DNA of 54,440 nt from Burkholderiaceae bacterium (GTDB lineage: Bacteria; Pseudomonadota; Gammaproteobacteria; Burkholderiales; Burkholderiaceae_C): contig JAFALA010000073.1 of the NCBI GenBank assembly GCA_019234815.1, positions 1 to 54,440 of the forward strand, given 5' to 3'. The position numbers and the translations under genes were made by a program. Within the stretch, counting starts at the first letter, position 1, and each line of letters starts with the position of its first letter. The notes below the pieces were generated by a model. That model made no database searches and was not told where the DNA came from. It saw only the letters and a list, made by a program, of their open reading frames with translations. This document shows, piece by piece, positions 16,768 to 26,181 of this stretch.

Positions 16768-18612
16768 TCAGGCGCGGCCCGCCGGGCTCGGCGCCGTATC
16801 GGTGTCAGGAAGAAGTTCGGCAGGGCACCAGCCCCGCAAGCTGTTGAAAAAGGCAAGCGCCTGGGCGCGAGCCAGGTCAGTCTTGAGCAGTCGTGCTTCG
16901 TGCAATTGTCCACTGCCAAGCAGGGCCTGGCGCATCACCCCGGACAGCAGGCCGGCGCGCAGGTCCGGCGTCAGCCACTTGCCGTCGATCTGCAAGGCGA
17001 TGTTGCCGAAGCTGCACTCGGTCAATTCGCCCCCGGCATTCCAGAGCAGCACATCGAAGGCTTGCGGCGGTTTGCCCTGCGCAAAGGCTTCGTAGAGTTC
17101 GCGCCGGGTGGTCTTGTGCTGGACGAATTCGGCACCGGCGCCATGGCTGTCCATGGGCGTCTTGGCCAAGGCCAGCTGCACCACGGCGGGCGTGGCCGGC
17201 AGCGGCAGGACCTGCGTCGCCAATCCCCCCTGCGCATCCAGCGTGAGCCGCACGCGCCAGATTCCATCAGCATGCTGCCCTGCCAGGTCGTCCAGGACCG
17301 CGCGAACCTTGGCCGCACTGAACTTCAGCCCGAAATGCCGGGCACAGCGCTGCAGCCGGGCCAGGTGCAGATCCAGGCGCGCATACGCGCCCTGCTCCAG
17401 CCTCAGAGTTTCCAACGCGGCCACCGGCGCCTCGGCGCGGCGCAGGAAGCGCGTCTTGGCCCGCCATTCGGCCACCTCGGCCTGGGGCTCGGAATCCAGC
17501 GTGATGGCGCTGCCGATACCACAGCGCAAGCCGCCCGACGGATCGCGCTCCACGGTGCGGATCGGCACGTTGAACGTCGCCGCGCCGCCCGGCTGCAACA
17601 GCCCGAGGGCGCCGCAATACCAGCCGCGCGGGCCCGGCTCCAGCTCGCGGATGATCTGCATGGCCCGCAGCTTCGGTGCACCCGTCACCGACCCGCAAGG
17701 GAACAAGGCGGCAAACACCTCGCTCAAGCGCAGATTGGGTCGGCTCAGCGCCGTCACGGTCGAGGTCATCTGCCAGACCGTGGGCAAGGCCAGCAACTCA
17801 AACAGACGCGGCACGCGCACGCTGCCGAGCCGGGCCACGCGGCTGAGGTCGTTGCGCAGCAGGTCGACGATCATCAGGTTCTCGGCGCGCTCCTTCTCGC
17901 TGGTGCGCAGGTAGGCCTGGGCGTCATCATCGGACGCCAGATCGAAGCCGCGCGGCGCCGTGCCCTTCATCGGCTGCGCGGCCAGCAGCCAGCTTTGCTC
18001 GGCACCGGGCACAAGCCGCCAATCGAAGAACAGCTCGGGCGACACGCTGGCCACGCCCGCCTCGCGCAGGAACAGCGAGAAGCCCCCGGGCTGGCTGGCA
18101 TGCAATGCCAGGAAAATCTGGGCCAGATCAGGCAGTTCGGTTGGCAGCACATCGGCTGCCATGCGCGTGCACAGGTTGACCTGGTAGCAGTCGCCATCCT
18201 GGATCCAACGCCGGATGCGCGCCATCTGCGCGCGCTCGTCCGGCTCCGCCTGGATGTCGCGCCAATGCAGAAAGCCGGTGCCGGCGGGCACTGCCTCCGG
18301 CCAGGGCTCGGGCGCCTGCGAAAAAACCGCAAACTCGGCAAGCGCGGCCCCGGTCCCTTGCGGCGCCGGCATGGCCGCGTCGAAGGCCTGTGCAGCCTCG
18401 TAGCGCAGGCCACCCAACACCCAGGCGCCCTCCTGGGCAGCTTGCTGCGCTTGACCGATCAACGCCGGCACTTCGGCCAGATCGAAGGCGCGCAAATGCT
18501 GTGCCGGCGGCGCATAAAAGGCACCGCACACGCGCTCGCCGTCCTCGCGCGCCAGCGGATGGCGGGGGAAATCAAATGCCGCCCAGAGGTCTTCCGCGCG
18601 GCGAGAACCCAT
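16768..18612 (-). CDS. pabBC: Fused aminodeoxychorismate synthase component I / aminodeoxychorismate lyase (PabB-PabC)
   Basis: 614 residues. The first 390 or so are the chorismate-binding PabB part, with DCYQVNLCTR, SPELFF, the PabB-specific Lys in PMKGT (K216), EKERAENLMIVDLLRNDL and FPCGSVTGAPK. From about 398 the class IV PLP fold of PabC follows, with K500 in QHKTTRR as the likely Schiff-base Lys, LTECSFGNIAL and FNSLRGW. Together they convert chorismate, with ammonia from PabA, to 4-aminobenzoate for folate. pabA is not in the window. The ATG at 18612 is used; a GTG at 18621 overlapping the orn stop is possible. It is cotranscribed with orn. Confidence 0.93.
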   Translation of the reverse strand: MGSRRAEDLWAAFDFPRHPLAREDGERVCGAFYAPPAQHLRAFDLAEVPALIGQAQQAAQEGAWVLGGLRYEAAQAFDAAMPAPQGTGAALAEFAVFSQAPEPWPEAVPAGTGFLHWRDIQAEPDERAQMARIRRWIQDGDCYQVNLCTRMAADVLPTELPDLAQIFLALHASQPGGFSLFLREAGVASVSPELFFDWRLVPGAEQSWLLAAQPMKGTAPRGFDLASDDDAQAYLRTSEKERAENLMIVDLLRNDLSRVARLGSVRVPRLFELLALPTVWQMTSTVTALSRPNLRLSEVFAALFPCGSVTGAPKLRAMQIIRELEPGPRGWYCGALGLLQPGGAATFNVPIRTVERDPSGGLRCGIGSAITLDSEPQAEVAEWRAKTRFLRRAEAPVAALETLRLEQGAYARLDLHLARLQRCARHFGLKFSAAKVRAVLDDLAGQHADGIWRVRLTLDAQGGLATQVLPLPATPAVVQLALAKTPMDSHGAGAEFVQHKTTRRELYEAFAQGKPPQAFDVLLWNAGGELTECSFGNIALQIDGKWLTPDLRAGLLSGVMRQALLGSGQLHEARLLKTDLARAQALAFFNSLRGWCPAELLPDTDTAPSPAGRA

Positions 18613-18617
18613 GCGAT

Positions 18618-19184
18618 TCACAAGCTCAGGAAATGCTCGCGGTAGTACACCAGCTCGTCGATGGATTCGTGGATGTCGGCCAGCGCGGTGTGCTTCTGGG
18701 CCTTCTTGAAGCCCTCGTTGATGGCCGGCTTCCAGCGCCGCGCCAGCTCCTTGAGCGTGGACACATCGAGGTTGCGATAATGGAAAAAGTCTTCCAGCGT
18801 GGGCATGTAGTTGGCCAGGAAGCGGCGGTCCTGGCAGATGCTGTTGCCGCACATGGGCGACTTGCCGGCCGGCACATAGGCCTTCAGGAATTCGATCACC
18901 TGGGCGGCGGCATCGGCCTCGCTGACGGTGGAAGCCTTGACGCGGTCGATCAGCCCGCTCTTGCCATGCGTGCCCTTGTTCCAGTTGTCCATCTTGTCCA
19001 GCGTCTCGTCGCTTTGGTGGATGGCGAACACCGGGCCTTCGACGCGCACCGTGAGCTGCGGATCGGTCACCACCACCGCCACCTCGATGATGCGGTCGGT
19101 GTCGGGGTACAGGCCGGTCATTTCCAGATCGATCCAGATCAGGTTTTGCTCGTGGCAGGCCAGGGTCTGGGTGGTGGTGTTCAT
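18618..19184 (-). CDS. orn: Oligoribonuclease
   Basis: 188 residues from the ATG at 19184, which has AAGGA eight bases upstream; the open frame further upstream shows no similarity. Orn degrades di- and oligoribonucleotides to mononucleotides, including pGpG from c-di-GMP breakdown. DEDDh motifs are visible: IDLEMTGL (D19, E21), [12 protein letters not shown] and [11 protein letters not shown]. The active enzyme is a cytoplasmic homodimer. It is the first gene of the orn-pabBC-SNF2-like run and diverges from the M48 peptidase gene across a 70-bp region. Confidence 0.96.
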   Translation of the reverse strand: MNTTTQTLACHEQNLIWIDLEMTGLYPDTDRIIEVAVVVTDPQLTVRVEGPVFAIHQSDETLDKMDNWNKGTHGKSGLIDRVKASTVSEADAAAQVIEFLKAYVPAGKSPMCGNSICQDRRFLANYMPTLEDFFHYRNLDVSTLKELARRWKPAINEGFKKAQKHTALADIHESIDELVYYREHFLSL

Positions 19185-19226
19185 GCGAGATTCCTTGAGT
19201 GTTGTCATTGCCAGGGGCAGCGGCGC

Positions 19227-19233
19227 GATTGTC
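19227..19233 (-). promoter_or_regulatory. Putative -10 box of the orn operon
   Basis: GACAATC on the minus strand lies 42 bp before the orn start in the divergent orn/M48 region. The -35 match is weak. On the other strand TACACT (19241-19246) lies just before the M48 gene. Confidence 0.3.
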
Positions 19234-19254
19234 GCAGCCCTACACTTGCGCACC

Positions 19255-20580
19255 ATGCAATCCACATTTTTTGCCTCCCTTTTTGCATCCCTGTCCAATA
19301 TGGCATTGCCCGCCGCCACGCTCAGCGCGGCGTTTGCGGCGGCCCTGCTGGTGTCGGTCGCGGTGAAACTGGTGCTATCCAGCCGCCAGGTGCGGCATGT
19401 GATGCAGCACCGCTCGCTGGTGCCGGCAGCCTTTGCCGCCACCGTGCCCCTGCCCGCACATCAAAAAGCTGCCGACTACACCGTGGCCAAGGCGCGCTTC
19501 GGGATGCTGCACCTGGCATTCGGCACCGCTGTGCTGGTGGGCTGGACGCTGCTGGGCGGGCTCAACCAGCTCAACCTGGCGGCCTTCGACTGGCTCTACC
19601 CGCGCTTTGGCGGCATGGCCTATCAGCTGGGCCTGCTGACCCTCTTCACCCTGATCGGCGGCTTGCTCGACCTGCCCTGGGAGCTCTATCACACCTTCAA
19701 GCTGGAGCAGTCCTTCGGATTCAACCGCACCACTTGGCAGCTCTACCTCAGCGATGCGGTCAAGGGCCTGGTGGTCGGCGCCCTGATCGGGCTGCCGATT
19801 GCCGCGCTGGTGCTGTGGCTGATGGGCGCCGCCGGCCGCTACTGCTACTGGTGGATCTGGGCCTGGGCGGCCTGGATGGGCTTCAACCTGCTGATCATGG
19901 TGCTGTACCCGACCGTGATCGCGCCGCTATTCAACAAGTTCGAGCCGCTGGCCGACGAATCGCTCAAGACCCGCGTGCAGGCCCTGATGCAGCGCTGCGG
20001 CTTTGCCGCCAAGGGCCTGTTCGTGATGGACGGCAGCCGCCGCTCGGCACACGGCAACGCCTACTTCACCGGCATCGGCGCCGCCAAGCGCGTGGTATTT
20101 TTCGACACCCTGCTGGCGCGCCTGAACGGTGCCGAGGTCGAGGCCGTGCTGGCGCACGAGCTCGGCCACTTCAAGCACAAGCACGTACTCAAGCGCATGC
20201 TGGGCATGTTCGCCATCAGCCTGGGCGGCTTCGCGCTGCTGGGCTGGCTGTCGCATCAGCTGGGCTTCTTCCTCGCCTTCGGCGTGCAGCCCAATATGGC
20301 CGCGCCCAACGACGCGCTGGCCCTGCTGCTGTTCATGCTGGTGGTGCCGGTGTTCGGCTTCTTCTTCACGCCGCTGTCGGCCATGGTGTCGCGCAAGCAC
20401 GAGTTCCAGGCCGATGCTTATGCCTGCGCGCAGGCCAGCGGCAGCGACCTGGCGTCCGCCTTGCTGAAGCTGCACGAGGACAATGCCGGCACACTGACGC
20501 CGGACCCGGTCTACGCCCGCTTCTACTACTCACATCCGCCCGCCAGCGAACGGCTGGCCGCGATCGGCGCCTGCTCATGA
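19255..20580 (+). CDS. M48 family membrane metallopeptidase (Ste24/CAAX protease-like)
   Basis: 441 residues with several hydrophobic segments, including about 15-40, 80-105, 120-140, 170-220, and two near 320-380. The zinc site is HELGH (H301, E302, H305), with a third ligand expected in EFQADAYA. An N-terminal segment with [19 protein letters not shown] is typical of Ste24-type M48A peptidases. Bacteria do not prenylate CAAX proteins, so the substrate is probably a membrane or periplasmic protein. The ATG at 19255 is used; a second ATG at residue 16 is possible. The gene overlaps rsgA as ATGA. Confidence 0.9.
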   Translation: MQSTFFASLFASLSNMALPAATLSAAFAAALLVSVAVKLVLSSRQVRHVMQHRSLVPAAFAATVPLPAHQKAADYTVAKARFGMLHLAFGTAVLVGWTLLGGLNQLNLAAFDWLYPRFGGMAYQLGLLTLFTLIGGLLDLPWELYHTFKLEQSFGFNRTTWQLYLSDAVKGLVVGALIGLPIAALVLWLMGAAGRYCYWWIWAWAAWMGFNLLIMVLYPTVIAPLFNKFEPLADESLKTRVQALMQRCGFAAKGLFVMDGSRRSAHGNAYFTGIGAAKRVVFFDTLLARLNGAEVEAVLAHELGHFKHKHVLKRMLGMFAISLGGFALLGWLSHQLGFFLAFGVQPNMAAPNDALALLLFMLVVPVFGFFFTPLSAMVSRKHEFQADAYACAQASGSDLASALLKLHEDNAGTLTPDPVYARFYYSHPPASERLAAIGACS

Positions 20581-21485
20581 CACGTTTCGGCCATCTGGCC
20601 CTGGGATTGGTCGTGCGCGGCCATGGCCGCCACTACATCGTCGAAGACGGCGACGGCCGCCGCCGCGTCTGCCATCCGCGCGGCAAGAAGAGCGACTGCG
20701 TGGTCGGCGATCAGGTGCGCTGGGCCGAGGTGAGCGCGGACGAAGGCGTGATCGAAGCCGTGGAGCCGCGCCACAACCTGCTGTTCCGCCAGGACGAATG
20801 GAAGACCAAGAGCTTCGCCGCCAACCTCGACCAGTTGCTGGTGCTGGTGGCGGTGGAGCCGGTGTTCTCGGAGTCGCAACTGGCACGCGCGCTGATTGCC
20901 GCCGAGAGCGCCGGCATCGCGGTGCGCATCGCCTTGAACAAGACCGACCTGCCCGGCGTCACCGAGCAACGCGAGCGCCTGGCCCCCTATGTGGCGATGG
21001 GCCTCGACGTCATGGAGCTGGCGCTGAAGGCCGAACCCGACGCATCCCGCCAAACCCTAGCGTCCTGGCTGGACGGCCGGCGCACCCTGGTACTGGGCCC
21101 CAGCGGCACGGGCAAGAGCACGCTGATCAACCTGCTGATCCCGGACGCCCGGGCGCAGGTGGGCGACATTTCGCAGGCCCTGAACTCCGGACGCCACACC
21201 ACCACCACCACGCAGTGGTACTGGGTTGACACAGAGCGTCGTACTGCACTGATCGATTCACCAGGGTTCCAGGAATTCGGCCTCAGGCAGATCGCCCCGG
21301 TGGACCTGCCCACCTTGATGCCGGATCTGCGCCAGCACGCCGGCCACTGCCGCTTCTACAACTGCACGCACAGGCATGAACCGGGCTGCGGGGTGCTTGC
21401 GGCGGTCGAAGCCGGCCAGATCAGCGCCTCGCGCTACCGCATCTACGGCGAGATCCTGGAGGAGCTGCAGAGCAAGCGCTGGTGA
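20577..21485 (+). CDS. rsgA: Small ribosomal subunit biogenesis GTPase RsgA
   Basis: 302 residues. An OB-fold N-terminus precedes a circularly permuted GTPase: G4 NKTD (121-124) comes before G1 GPSGTGKS (174-181), the Thr run HTTTTT, and G3 DSPG (227-230). The C-terminal zinc site uses C258, C263, nearby His and C271. RsgA checks late 30S maturation and its GTPase is stimulated by the 30S subunit. The start overlaps the stop of the M48 peptidase gene by 4 bp, so the two are translationally coupled. Confidence 0.97.
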   Translation: MTRFGHLALGLVVRGHGRHYIVEDGDGRRRVCHPRGKKSDCVVGDQVRWAEVSADEGVIEAVEPRHNLLFRQDEWKTKSFAANLDQLLVLVAVEPVFSESQLARALIAAESAGIAVRIALNKTDLPGVTEQRERLAPYVAMGLDVMELALKAEPDASRQTLASWLDGRRTLVLGPSGTGKSTLINLLIPDARAQVGDISQALNSGRHTTTTTQWYWVDTERRTALIDSPGFQEFGLRQIAPVDLPTLMPDLRQHAGHCRFYNCTHRHEPGCGVLAAVEAGQISASRYRIYGEILEELQSKRW

Positions 21486-21501
21486 GTCGCCGGTGCGGGA
21501 C

Positions 21502-21795
21502 TCACTCCAGGTGCTGCCGCCCCTCGCTCACGGTCGACCCGGACACGTCGCGCGCTTCCACGTCCACGACATCGTGCCGGGCCGCCGAGGCGCGCGCACC
21601 CTGGAAGCTCGCGCCGAACGCCCGCGCCCGTGCCAAACTCGAAAAGTCGAGCACCGGCTTGCGCCCGCGCAGCAGGCTCCACAGCATCAATGCGAGCATG
21701 AACACCAGCGCCAGCGACATCAGCGCCAACACCAGCAGCACGGCCACAGCGGCCAGGACCACGCGCAGAACGCGCGACAAGAGATAGGACATCAT
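21502..21795 (-). CDS. Small single-span membrane protein, function unknown
   Basis: 97 residues: a basic start, a long Leu/Val/Ala-rich segment (about 8-41) that could span the inner membrane once or as a hairpin, then the basic RGRKPVLDF and a polar tail likely in the cytoplasm. I do not recognise a family. Codon use is GC-rich at third positions like its neighbours, which supports it as real. It converges on rsgA with 16 bp between the stops. Two adjacent ATG codons could each be the start, and no clear ribosome site is seen. Confidence 0.6.
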   Translation of the reverse strand: MMSYLLSRVLRVVLAAVAVLLVLALMSLALVFMLALMLWSLLRGRKPVLDFSSLARARAFGASFQGARASAARHDVVDVEARDVSGSTVSEGRQHLE

Positions 21796-21854
21796 TCAAA
21801 GCTTTCGCCGTCTTTTGGATGCAAGCAGCGCAAATGGGGGCGGCATGAGCGAAT

Positions 21855-22634
21855 TCAACCCCGGCCGACAAAAGGCATCTTGGTGGCCATCACGGTCATG
21901 AACTGCACATTGGCTTCCAGCGGCAGTTGCGCCATATAGAGCACCGAGCTGGCCACATGGGCCACGTCCATGGTGGCTTCAGGCACGACCTGGCCGTTGG
22001 CCTGCGGCAGGCCGCGCGCCATGGGCTGGGTCATGTCGGTCAAGGCATTGCCGATGTCGATCTGCCCGCAGGCGATGTCGAAGGCCCGGCCGTCCAGCGA
22101 CAAGGCCTTGGTCAGGCCGGTGATGGCGTGCTTGGTGGCCGTGTAGGGCGCTGAGTTCGGCCGCGGCGAATGCGCCGCGATGGAGCCGTTGTTGATGATG
22201 CGGCCGCCCTGGGGCGACTGCGATTTCATCAGCGCAAAGGCGGCCTGGGCGCAATAAAAGCTCGCATTCAGGTTGACGTTGACCACCGCCTGCCACTGCG
22301 CCGCCGTCAGCTCGTCGATGGGCACGGCCGGCGCGCTGATGCCCGCGTTGTTGAACAACACATCGAGCCGGCCGAATTGCTCGCGGACCCGCGCAAACAG
22401 CGCCGCCACGGCCTCCGGATCGCTGACGTCGGCCGGCACGGCCGAGGCCCGCGCTGAATGCTCCGACATCGCCGCCGTTTCTTCCAGCAGCGCCGCGCGC
22501 CGTCCCACCAAGGCCACGCGATAGCCCGCGCCCAAAAGGGCCAGCGCCACCGCCCGGCCGATGCCGGTGCCGGCCCCGGTGACCATGGCGAACCGCGGCG
22601 GCAAGGCCGAGGCCATTCCAGATTCAGCATTCAT
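21855..22634 (-). CDS. Short-chain dehydrogenase/reductase (SDR)
   Basis: 259 residues. It is a classical SDR with the cofactor motif TGAGTGIG (19-26), NNAG (95-98) and the catalytic triad S151, Y164, K168 (YTATK). It should oxidise or reduce a small alcohol or ketone with NAD(P)(H); the substrate cannot be read from the sequence. Arg-rich [10 protein letters not shown] after the second strand hints at NADP preference. The ATG at 22634 is chosen, with GGGAG upstream; a GTG at 22658 is also in frame. It diverges from the hybrid kinase gene. Confidence 0.88.
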   Translation of the reverse strand: MNAESGMASALPPRFAMVTGAGTGIGRAVALALLGAGYRVALVGRRAALLEETAAMSEHSARASAVPADVSDPEAVAALFARVREQFGRLDVLFNNAGISAPAVPIDELTAAQWQAVVNVNLNASFYCAQAAFALMKSQSPQGGRIINNGSIAAHSPRPNSAPYTATKHAITGLTKALSLDGRAFDIACGQIDIGNALTDMTQPMARGLPQANGQVVPEATMDVAHVASSVLYMAQLPLEANVQFMTVMATKMPFVGRG

Positions 22635-22735
22635 GACGAAGTCGCTCCCACCCTTCACAAATCAATGTCAGGACTCTACAAGTTTCACGGCCGTCTTTGC
22701 CCTACATTTCAGGCTGCATCAGATTTACCGAATTC

Positions 22736-25222
22736 ATGTCGTCAGTATCAAAGTCAGCACCCCAGACGGCTCACCAGGCCGAGGGTCACATAGACAAAGA
22801 TGCCGAGATTGCCGCCCTCAGGCAGCAACTCGGCGCGGCGCACGCCGAGCTGCGACGGCTGCAGGAAGCCGCGCACGTGCAGTTGAACCACGCCCTGCAG
22901 GATGCACAGGAGCAGTTGCGCCTGTGTACGGACCTGGCCCAGATCGCCGTCTGGCACCACGATCTGAAGACCCATAGGCTCAAGTCCAACACCACCGGCT
23001 GGCGGCTGCTGGGGCGCACGCCCCATGTGGACGGCCTGCCGCTGAGCGAGGTACTGGCCTGCCTGCATCCAGACGATGTGGCGGCATTCGAGACGGCGCC
23101 CGACCCGGCGATGGTCTCGGGCCAGATGGTGGCGAGCCTGGGACGTTTTCGGCTGGCCGACGGCGGTTGGCGCCATCTGCGGGTGTTTCGCATTCCCCAG
23201 TTCGACGCGGCGGGCGAGATCATCAGCACGGTCGGCCTGGCCATCGATGTCAGCTCCGAGATCGAAGGCCAGCAGCAGAACGAAACCCTGCGCAGGCAGA
23301 TGGACCTGACCACCAGCCTGCTGGGCGTGGGGGTCTGGCGCCTGGATCTGCGCACCGGCGCGCGCAGCTGGAACGCCGAGCTGCGGGCCATGTTCGAACT
23401 CAACGACGATGCACCGCTGAAGGCCAGCGCCGGCCTCAGCAAGGTCCACCCCGACGACATGGTTCGCCTCAAGGCGCACTACCGCGCCTTGGCCGAACAG
23501 CCCGGCACCCTGCGCGAGATCGAGTTCCGCGTCTGCCTGTCCCAGGGCCGGATCCGGCATCTGCAGGAGCGCGCCCGCTACGAGGTGTCGCCGGAAGGCG
23601 AGTTGTTCATCGGCCTGATGATCGACGTCAGCGAGCGCCATGCCGCGCAGCGGGCGCTGTCCTCGGCCAAGGACCGCGCCATGCTGGCGGCGCGCGGCGC
23701 CGGCATCGGCACTTGGGAGCTGGACGTGCGCCGTGCCCTTTTCTATTGGGACGAGCAGATGTTCCGGCTGCGCGGCCTGAGCCACGACCCCCAGAACCTG
23801 AGCGGCTCGCACCCGACGGGCCTGGACGAAATCCTGCGCATGGTCCATCCCGAGGATCGCGCGCGCATTGAGCAGCATCTCCAGCACAAGCTGTTCGAGA
23901 GCGACAGCAAGGCCTATGACTTCCGCGTCGTGCTGCCGGACGGCCGTGTCCGCTGGCTGGCCTCGCGCTCCAGCGTGGTCTGCGATGAACAAGGACAGCT
24001 GATGCGCCGCATCGGCCTGAACTGGGACATCACCGAATCACGCCTCAGCGACCAGCTCCACGAAGAGCGTGAACTTGCGCAGCGCGCCAGCCAGGCCAAG
24101 TCGCAGTTCCTGGCGCGCATGAGCCATGAGCTGCGCACGCCGCTCAACGCGGTGCTGGGCTTCACCCAGTTGCTGCAGGCAGACGGGGGCCTGGACGACA
24201 CCGAGTCGGTGCATCGCCGCCTGGCCCATATCCGGTCTGCGGGCGAGCACCTGCTGTCGCTGATCAACGACGTGCTCGATCTGTCGCGGCTGGAGGCCGG
24301 CGACATGCGGGTCGACCTGAAGCCGGTGGAGCTGCAGGCCCTGGTGGCCAGCAGCCTACCGCTGGTCGACCGCCTGGCCACGGAGCACGACGTGAACGTG
24401 CGGACCGGTGAACTCAAGGGCGTGGTGCTGGCCGACCCGACCCGGCTGCGCCAGGTCCTGCTGAACCTGCTGTCCAATGCCATCAAATACAACCGCCCGC
24501 GCGGCGAGGTGGTGGTCGAAAGCCGCGTCCGCAAGGGTCAGGTGCACCTGCGCGTCAGCGACAGCGGCCGCGGCCTGAGCGTGGAGCAGCGCAGGCACCT
24601 GTTCGAACCCTTCAACCGCCTGGGACGGGAAAACGAGTCCATCGAAGGCACGGGCATCGGCCTGGCCATCGTCAAGGCCCTGGTGGAGCGCATGAACGGA
24701 ACCATTGATGTCGAAAGCCAGCCCGGCCTGGGCAGTTGCTTCGAGATCCGGCTGGCCTCCGCGGCCTTGGATGCGGTGCCGTCGGCCCAGCCTCCTCTGG
24801 CTTCGCAAGCTGCGGGCGACGCGCCCGTCTCGAAACGCGGCCGCCTGCTCTACATCGAGGACAACCCCGTCAACGTGCTGGTGGTCCAGGAGCTGGTGGC
24901 GCGTCGGGCGCACCTGCGCCTGCATTGCGAGGAAACCGGACGGGCCGGCCTGTCGCGCGCGCGCAAGCTGCTGCCGGACCTGATCCTGCTCGACATGCAA
25001 CTACCGGACTTCGACGGCTTCGAGGTGCTGCGCCGCCTGCGCGCCGATCCGCAAACCCGGCACATCCCCTGCATCGCGCTGTCGGCCAATGCCATGGGCG
25101 AGGACATCGAGCGCGCCCTGCAGGCCGGATTTGCCGACTACTGGACCAAGCCCATCGACTTCAAGGCCTTCCTGCACGGCCTGGACACGCTGTTCAGCCC
25201 GGCGTCATCGGCCAAGCGTTGA
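22736..25222 (+). CDS. Soluble hybrid sensor histidine kinase with three PAS-like domains and a receiver
   Basis: About 828 residues without membrane segments. An N-terminal coiled coil (about 20-65) is followed by three PAS-like domains, each with a WHHD, GVWRLD or GTWELD opening and an HPDD or HPED motif. Next come a HisKA domain with H464 in MSHELRTPLN, an HATPase with NLLSNAIKYN, DSGRGL and GTGIGLAIV, and a receiver with D753 in LLDMQLPDFDG and YWTKPID. The kinase passes phosphate from the His to its own Asp. No partner or phosphotransfer protein is encoded nearby, so it is an orphan and its signal is unknown. The start is uncertain; a TTG lies 39 bp upstream. Confidence 0.9.
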   Translation: MSSVSKSAPQTAHQAEGHIDKDAEIAALRQQLGAAHAELRRLQEAAHVQLNHALQDAQEQLRLCTDLAQIAVWHHDLKTHRLKSNTTGWRLLGRTPHVDGLPLSEVLACLHPDDVAAFETAPDPAMVSGQMVASLGRFRLADGGWRHLRVFRIPQFDAAGEIISTVGLAIDVSSEIEGQQQNETLRRQMDLTTSLLGVGVWRLDLRTGARSWNAELRAMFELNDDAPLKASAGLSKVHPDDMVRLKAHYRALAEQPGTLREIEFRVCLSQGRIRHLQERARYEVSPEGELFIGLMIDVSERHAAQRALSSAKDRAMLAARGAGIGTWELDVRRALFYWDEQMFRLRGLSHDPQNLSGSHPTGLDEILRMVHPEDRARIEQHLQHKLFESDSKAYDFRVVLPDGRVRWLASRSSVVCDEQGQLMRRIGLNWDITESRLSDQLHEERELAQRASQAKSQFLARMSHELRTPLNAVLGFTQLLQADGGLDDTESVHRRLAHIRSAGEHLLSLINDVLDLSRLEAGDMRVDLKPVELQALVASSLPLVDRLATEHDVNVRTGELKGVVLADPTRLRQVLLNLLSNAIKYNRPRGEVVVESRVRKGQVHLRVSDSGRGLSVEQRRHLFEPFNRLGRENESIEGTGIGLAIVKALVERMNGTIDVESQPGLGSCFEIRLASAALDAVPSAQPPLASQAAGDAPVSKRGRLLYIEDNPVNVLVVQELVARRAHLRLHCEETGRAGLSRARKLLPDLILLDMQLPDFDGFEVLRRLRADPQTRHIPCIALSANAMGEDIERALQAGFADYWTKPIDFKAFLHGLDTLFSPASSAKR

Positions 25223-25225
25223 CAC

Positions 25226-25254
25226 AAAAAAACCAGCCTCTTGCGAGGCTGGTT
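25226..25254 (-). terminator. Rho-independent terminator after the coiled-coil protein gene
   Basis: AACCAGCCTC (25231-25240), loop TTGC, and GAGGCTGGTT (25245-25254) form a perfect 10-bp stem. On the minus strand it is followed by a run of seven T, serving the gene that ends at 25288. The opposite strand has no T-run. Confidence 0.9.
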
Positions 25255-25287
25255 CCGTGGCAGGTCCGCAGAAGGGGCGCGGCCGAA

Positions 25288-26004
25288 TTACTTGGCCTGT
25301 TGCGCCTGCTGCGCCTGCTGCATTTCCTTCTTGATCGCGATCTCGTCGGCTTCGTCGTAGGACTTGTTGGCGCAGCTCTTCTTCCAGGCGTCAACCGCAT
25401 CCATATTGTCCAGGCTGCGGGTTTCGAGATCCTTGCCCGACTTGTTGAAGGCTTCGATGCGCGCATCGAACGCGGCCGCGCTGTCCTTGAAAGTCTTGTT
25501 CGTGGTGTTGAAAGTTCCAATCCGGCCGTCAAGCGCCTTGACGCGGTCCGAATAGGCCGCCGATGCCGCCTTGAACTCCTTGGCGCTCATGTCGTCCTTC
25601 TTGGCCTCGATGTCCTTGTAGGTCTTGCCGACGGCGTCCTGCTCGGCCTTGATGGCGGCCATTTCAGCGCTCAAGGCTTCACTTTCCTTGGTCAGCTTCT
25701 CCTTCTCGACCAGGATGGCTTCCTTCTCCTTGCCGCGCTGGGCCTCGGCTTCGCGAATGGCGACGGTCTCGGCGGCGTTGTCGTCGTTTTGCTTCAGGCA
25801 GGCGCGCAGTTGGTCTCGGGTCAGCAGGACGGGCTTGGGTTTTTCCACCACAGGACGGCTCACCAGCTTGTTGGCGGGGACCTTGGCGGCCTTGGCAGCA
25901 GACGCAGCCGAAGCCGGAGCGGCAGGTGCCTGCGGCGCGCTTTGGGCAAATGCTTGCACGGGAGCCAGTGCGGCCAGGCACAGGGAGATCAGGATTCGAT
26001 TCAT
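25288..26004 (-). CDS. Exported coiled-coil protein, function unknown
   Basis: 238 residues from the ATG at 26004. The N-terminus MNRILISLCLAALAPVQAFA looks like a Sec signal peptide cleaved near residue 20. An Ala/Pro/Lys-rich linker follows, then a long charged stretch (about 60-215) rich in Glu, Lys and Ala that should form coiled coil. Two Cys, in LRACLKQND and WKKSCANK, flank the helical region and could form a disulfide. The C-terminus is Gln/Ala-rich. I do not recognise the family. It diverges from yaeQ and has its own terminator. Confidence 0.75.
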   Translation of the reverse strand: MNRILISLCLAALAPVQAFAQSAPQAPAAPASAASAAKAAKVPANKLVSRPVVEKPKPVLLTRDQLRACLKQNDDNAAETVAIREAEAQRGKEKEAILVEKEKLTKESEALSAEMAAIKAEQDAVGKTYKDIEAKKDDMSAKEFKAASAAYSDRVKALDGRIGTFNTTNKTFKDSAAAFDARIEAFNKSGKDLETRSLDNMDAVDAWKKSCANKSYDEADEIAIKKEMQQAQQAQQAK

Positions 26005-26149
26005 ATGGAATGGGGGCAACAATGCACCGGGGTGCGGCGCGGTTGAAGAACGCGGTGCGGGCGCCACGACCTGGTAGGTGCGCCAACGCCGGCAGAGCAG
26101 GCCGCATGATGCCACGTTCGGCAAGCCGCCGGACTCGGGGCCAGCCCGC

Positions 26150-26156
26150 GATAATC
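26150..26156 (+). promoter_or_regulatory. Putative -10 box of the yaeQ operon
   Basis: GATAATC lies 25 bp before the yaeQ ATG, in the region divergent with the coiled-coil gene. The -35 match is weak. Confidence 0.35.
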
Positions 26157-26181
26157 GGATTTTTGCTTGCAGGCATTCCTC

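Noticed and set aside
18390..20576. N-terminal extension of the rsgA frame by about 700 codons
   Set aside because: It runs through orn and the M48 gene in the wrong frame; the rsgA start at 20577 matches the family.
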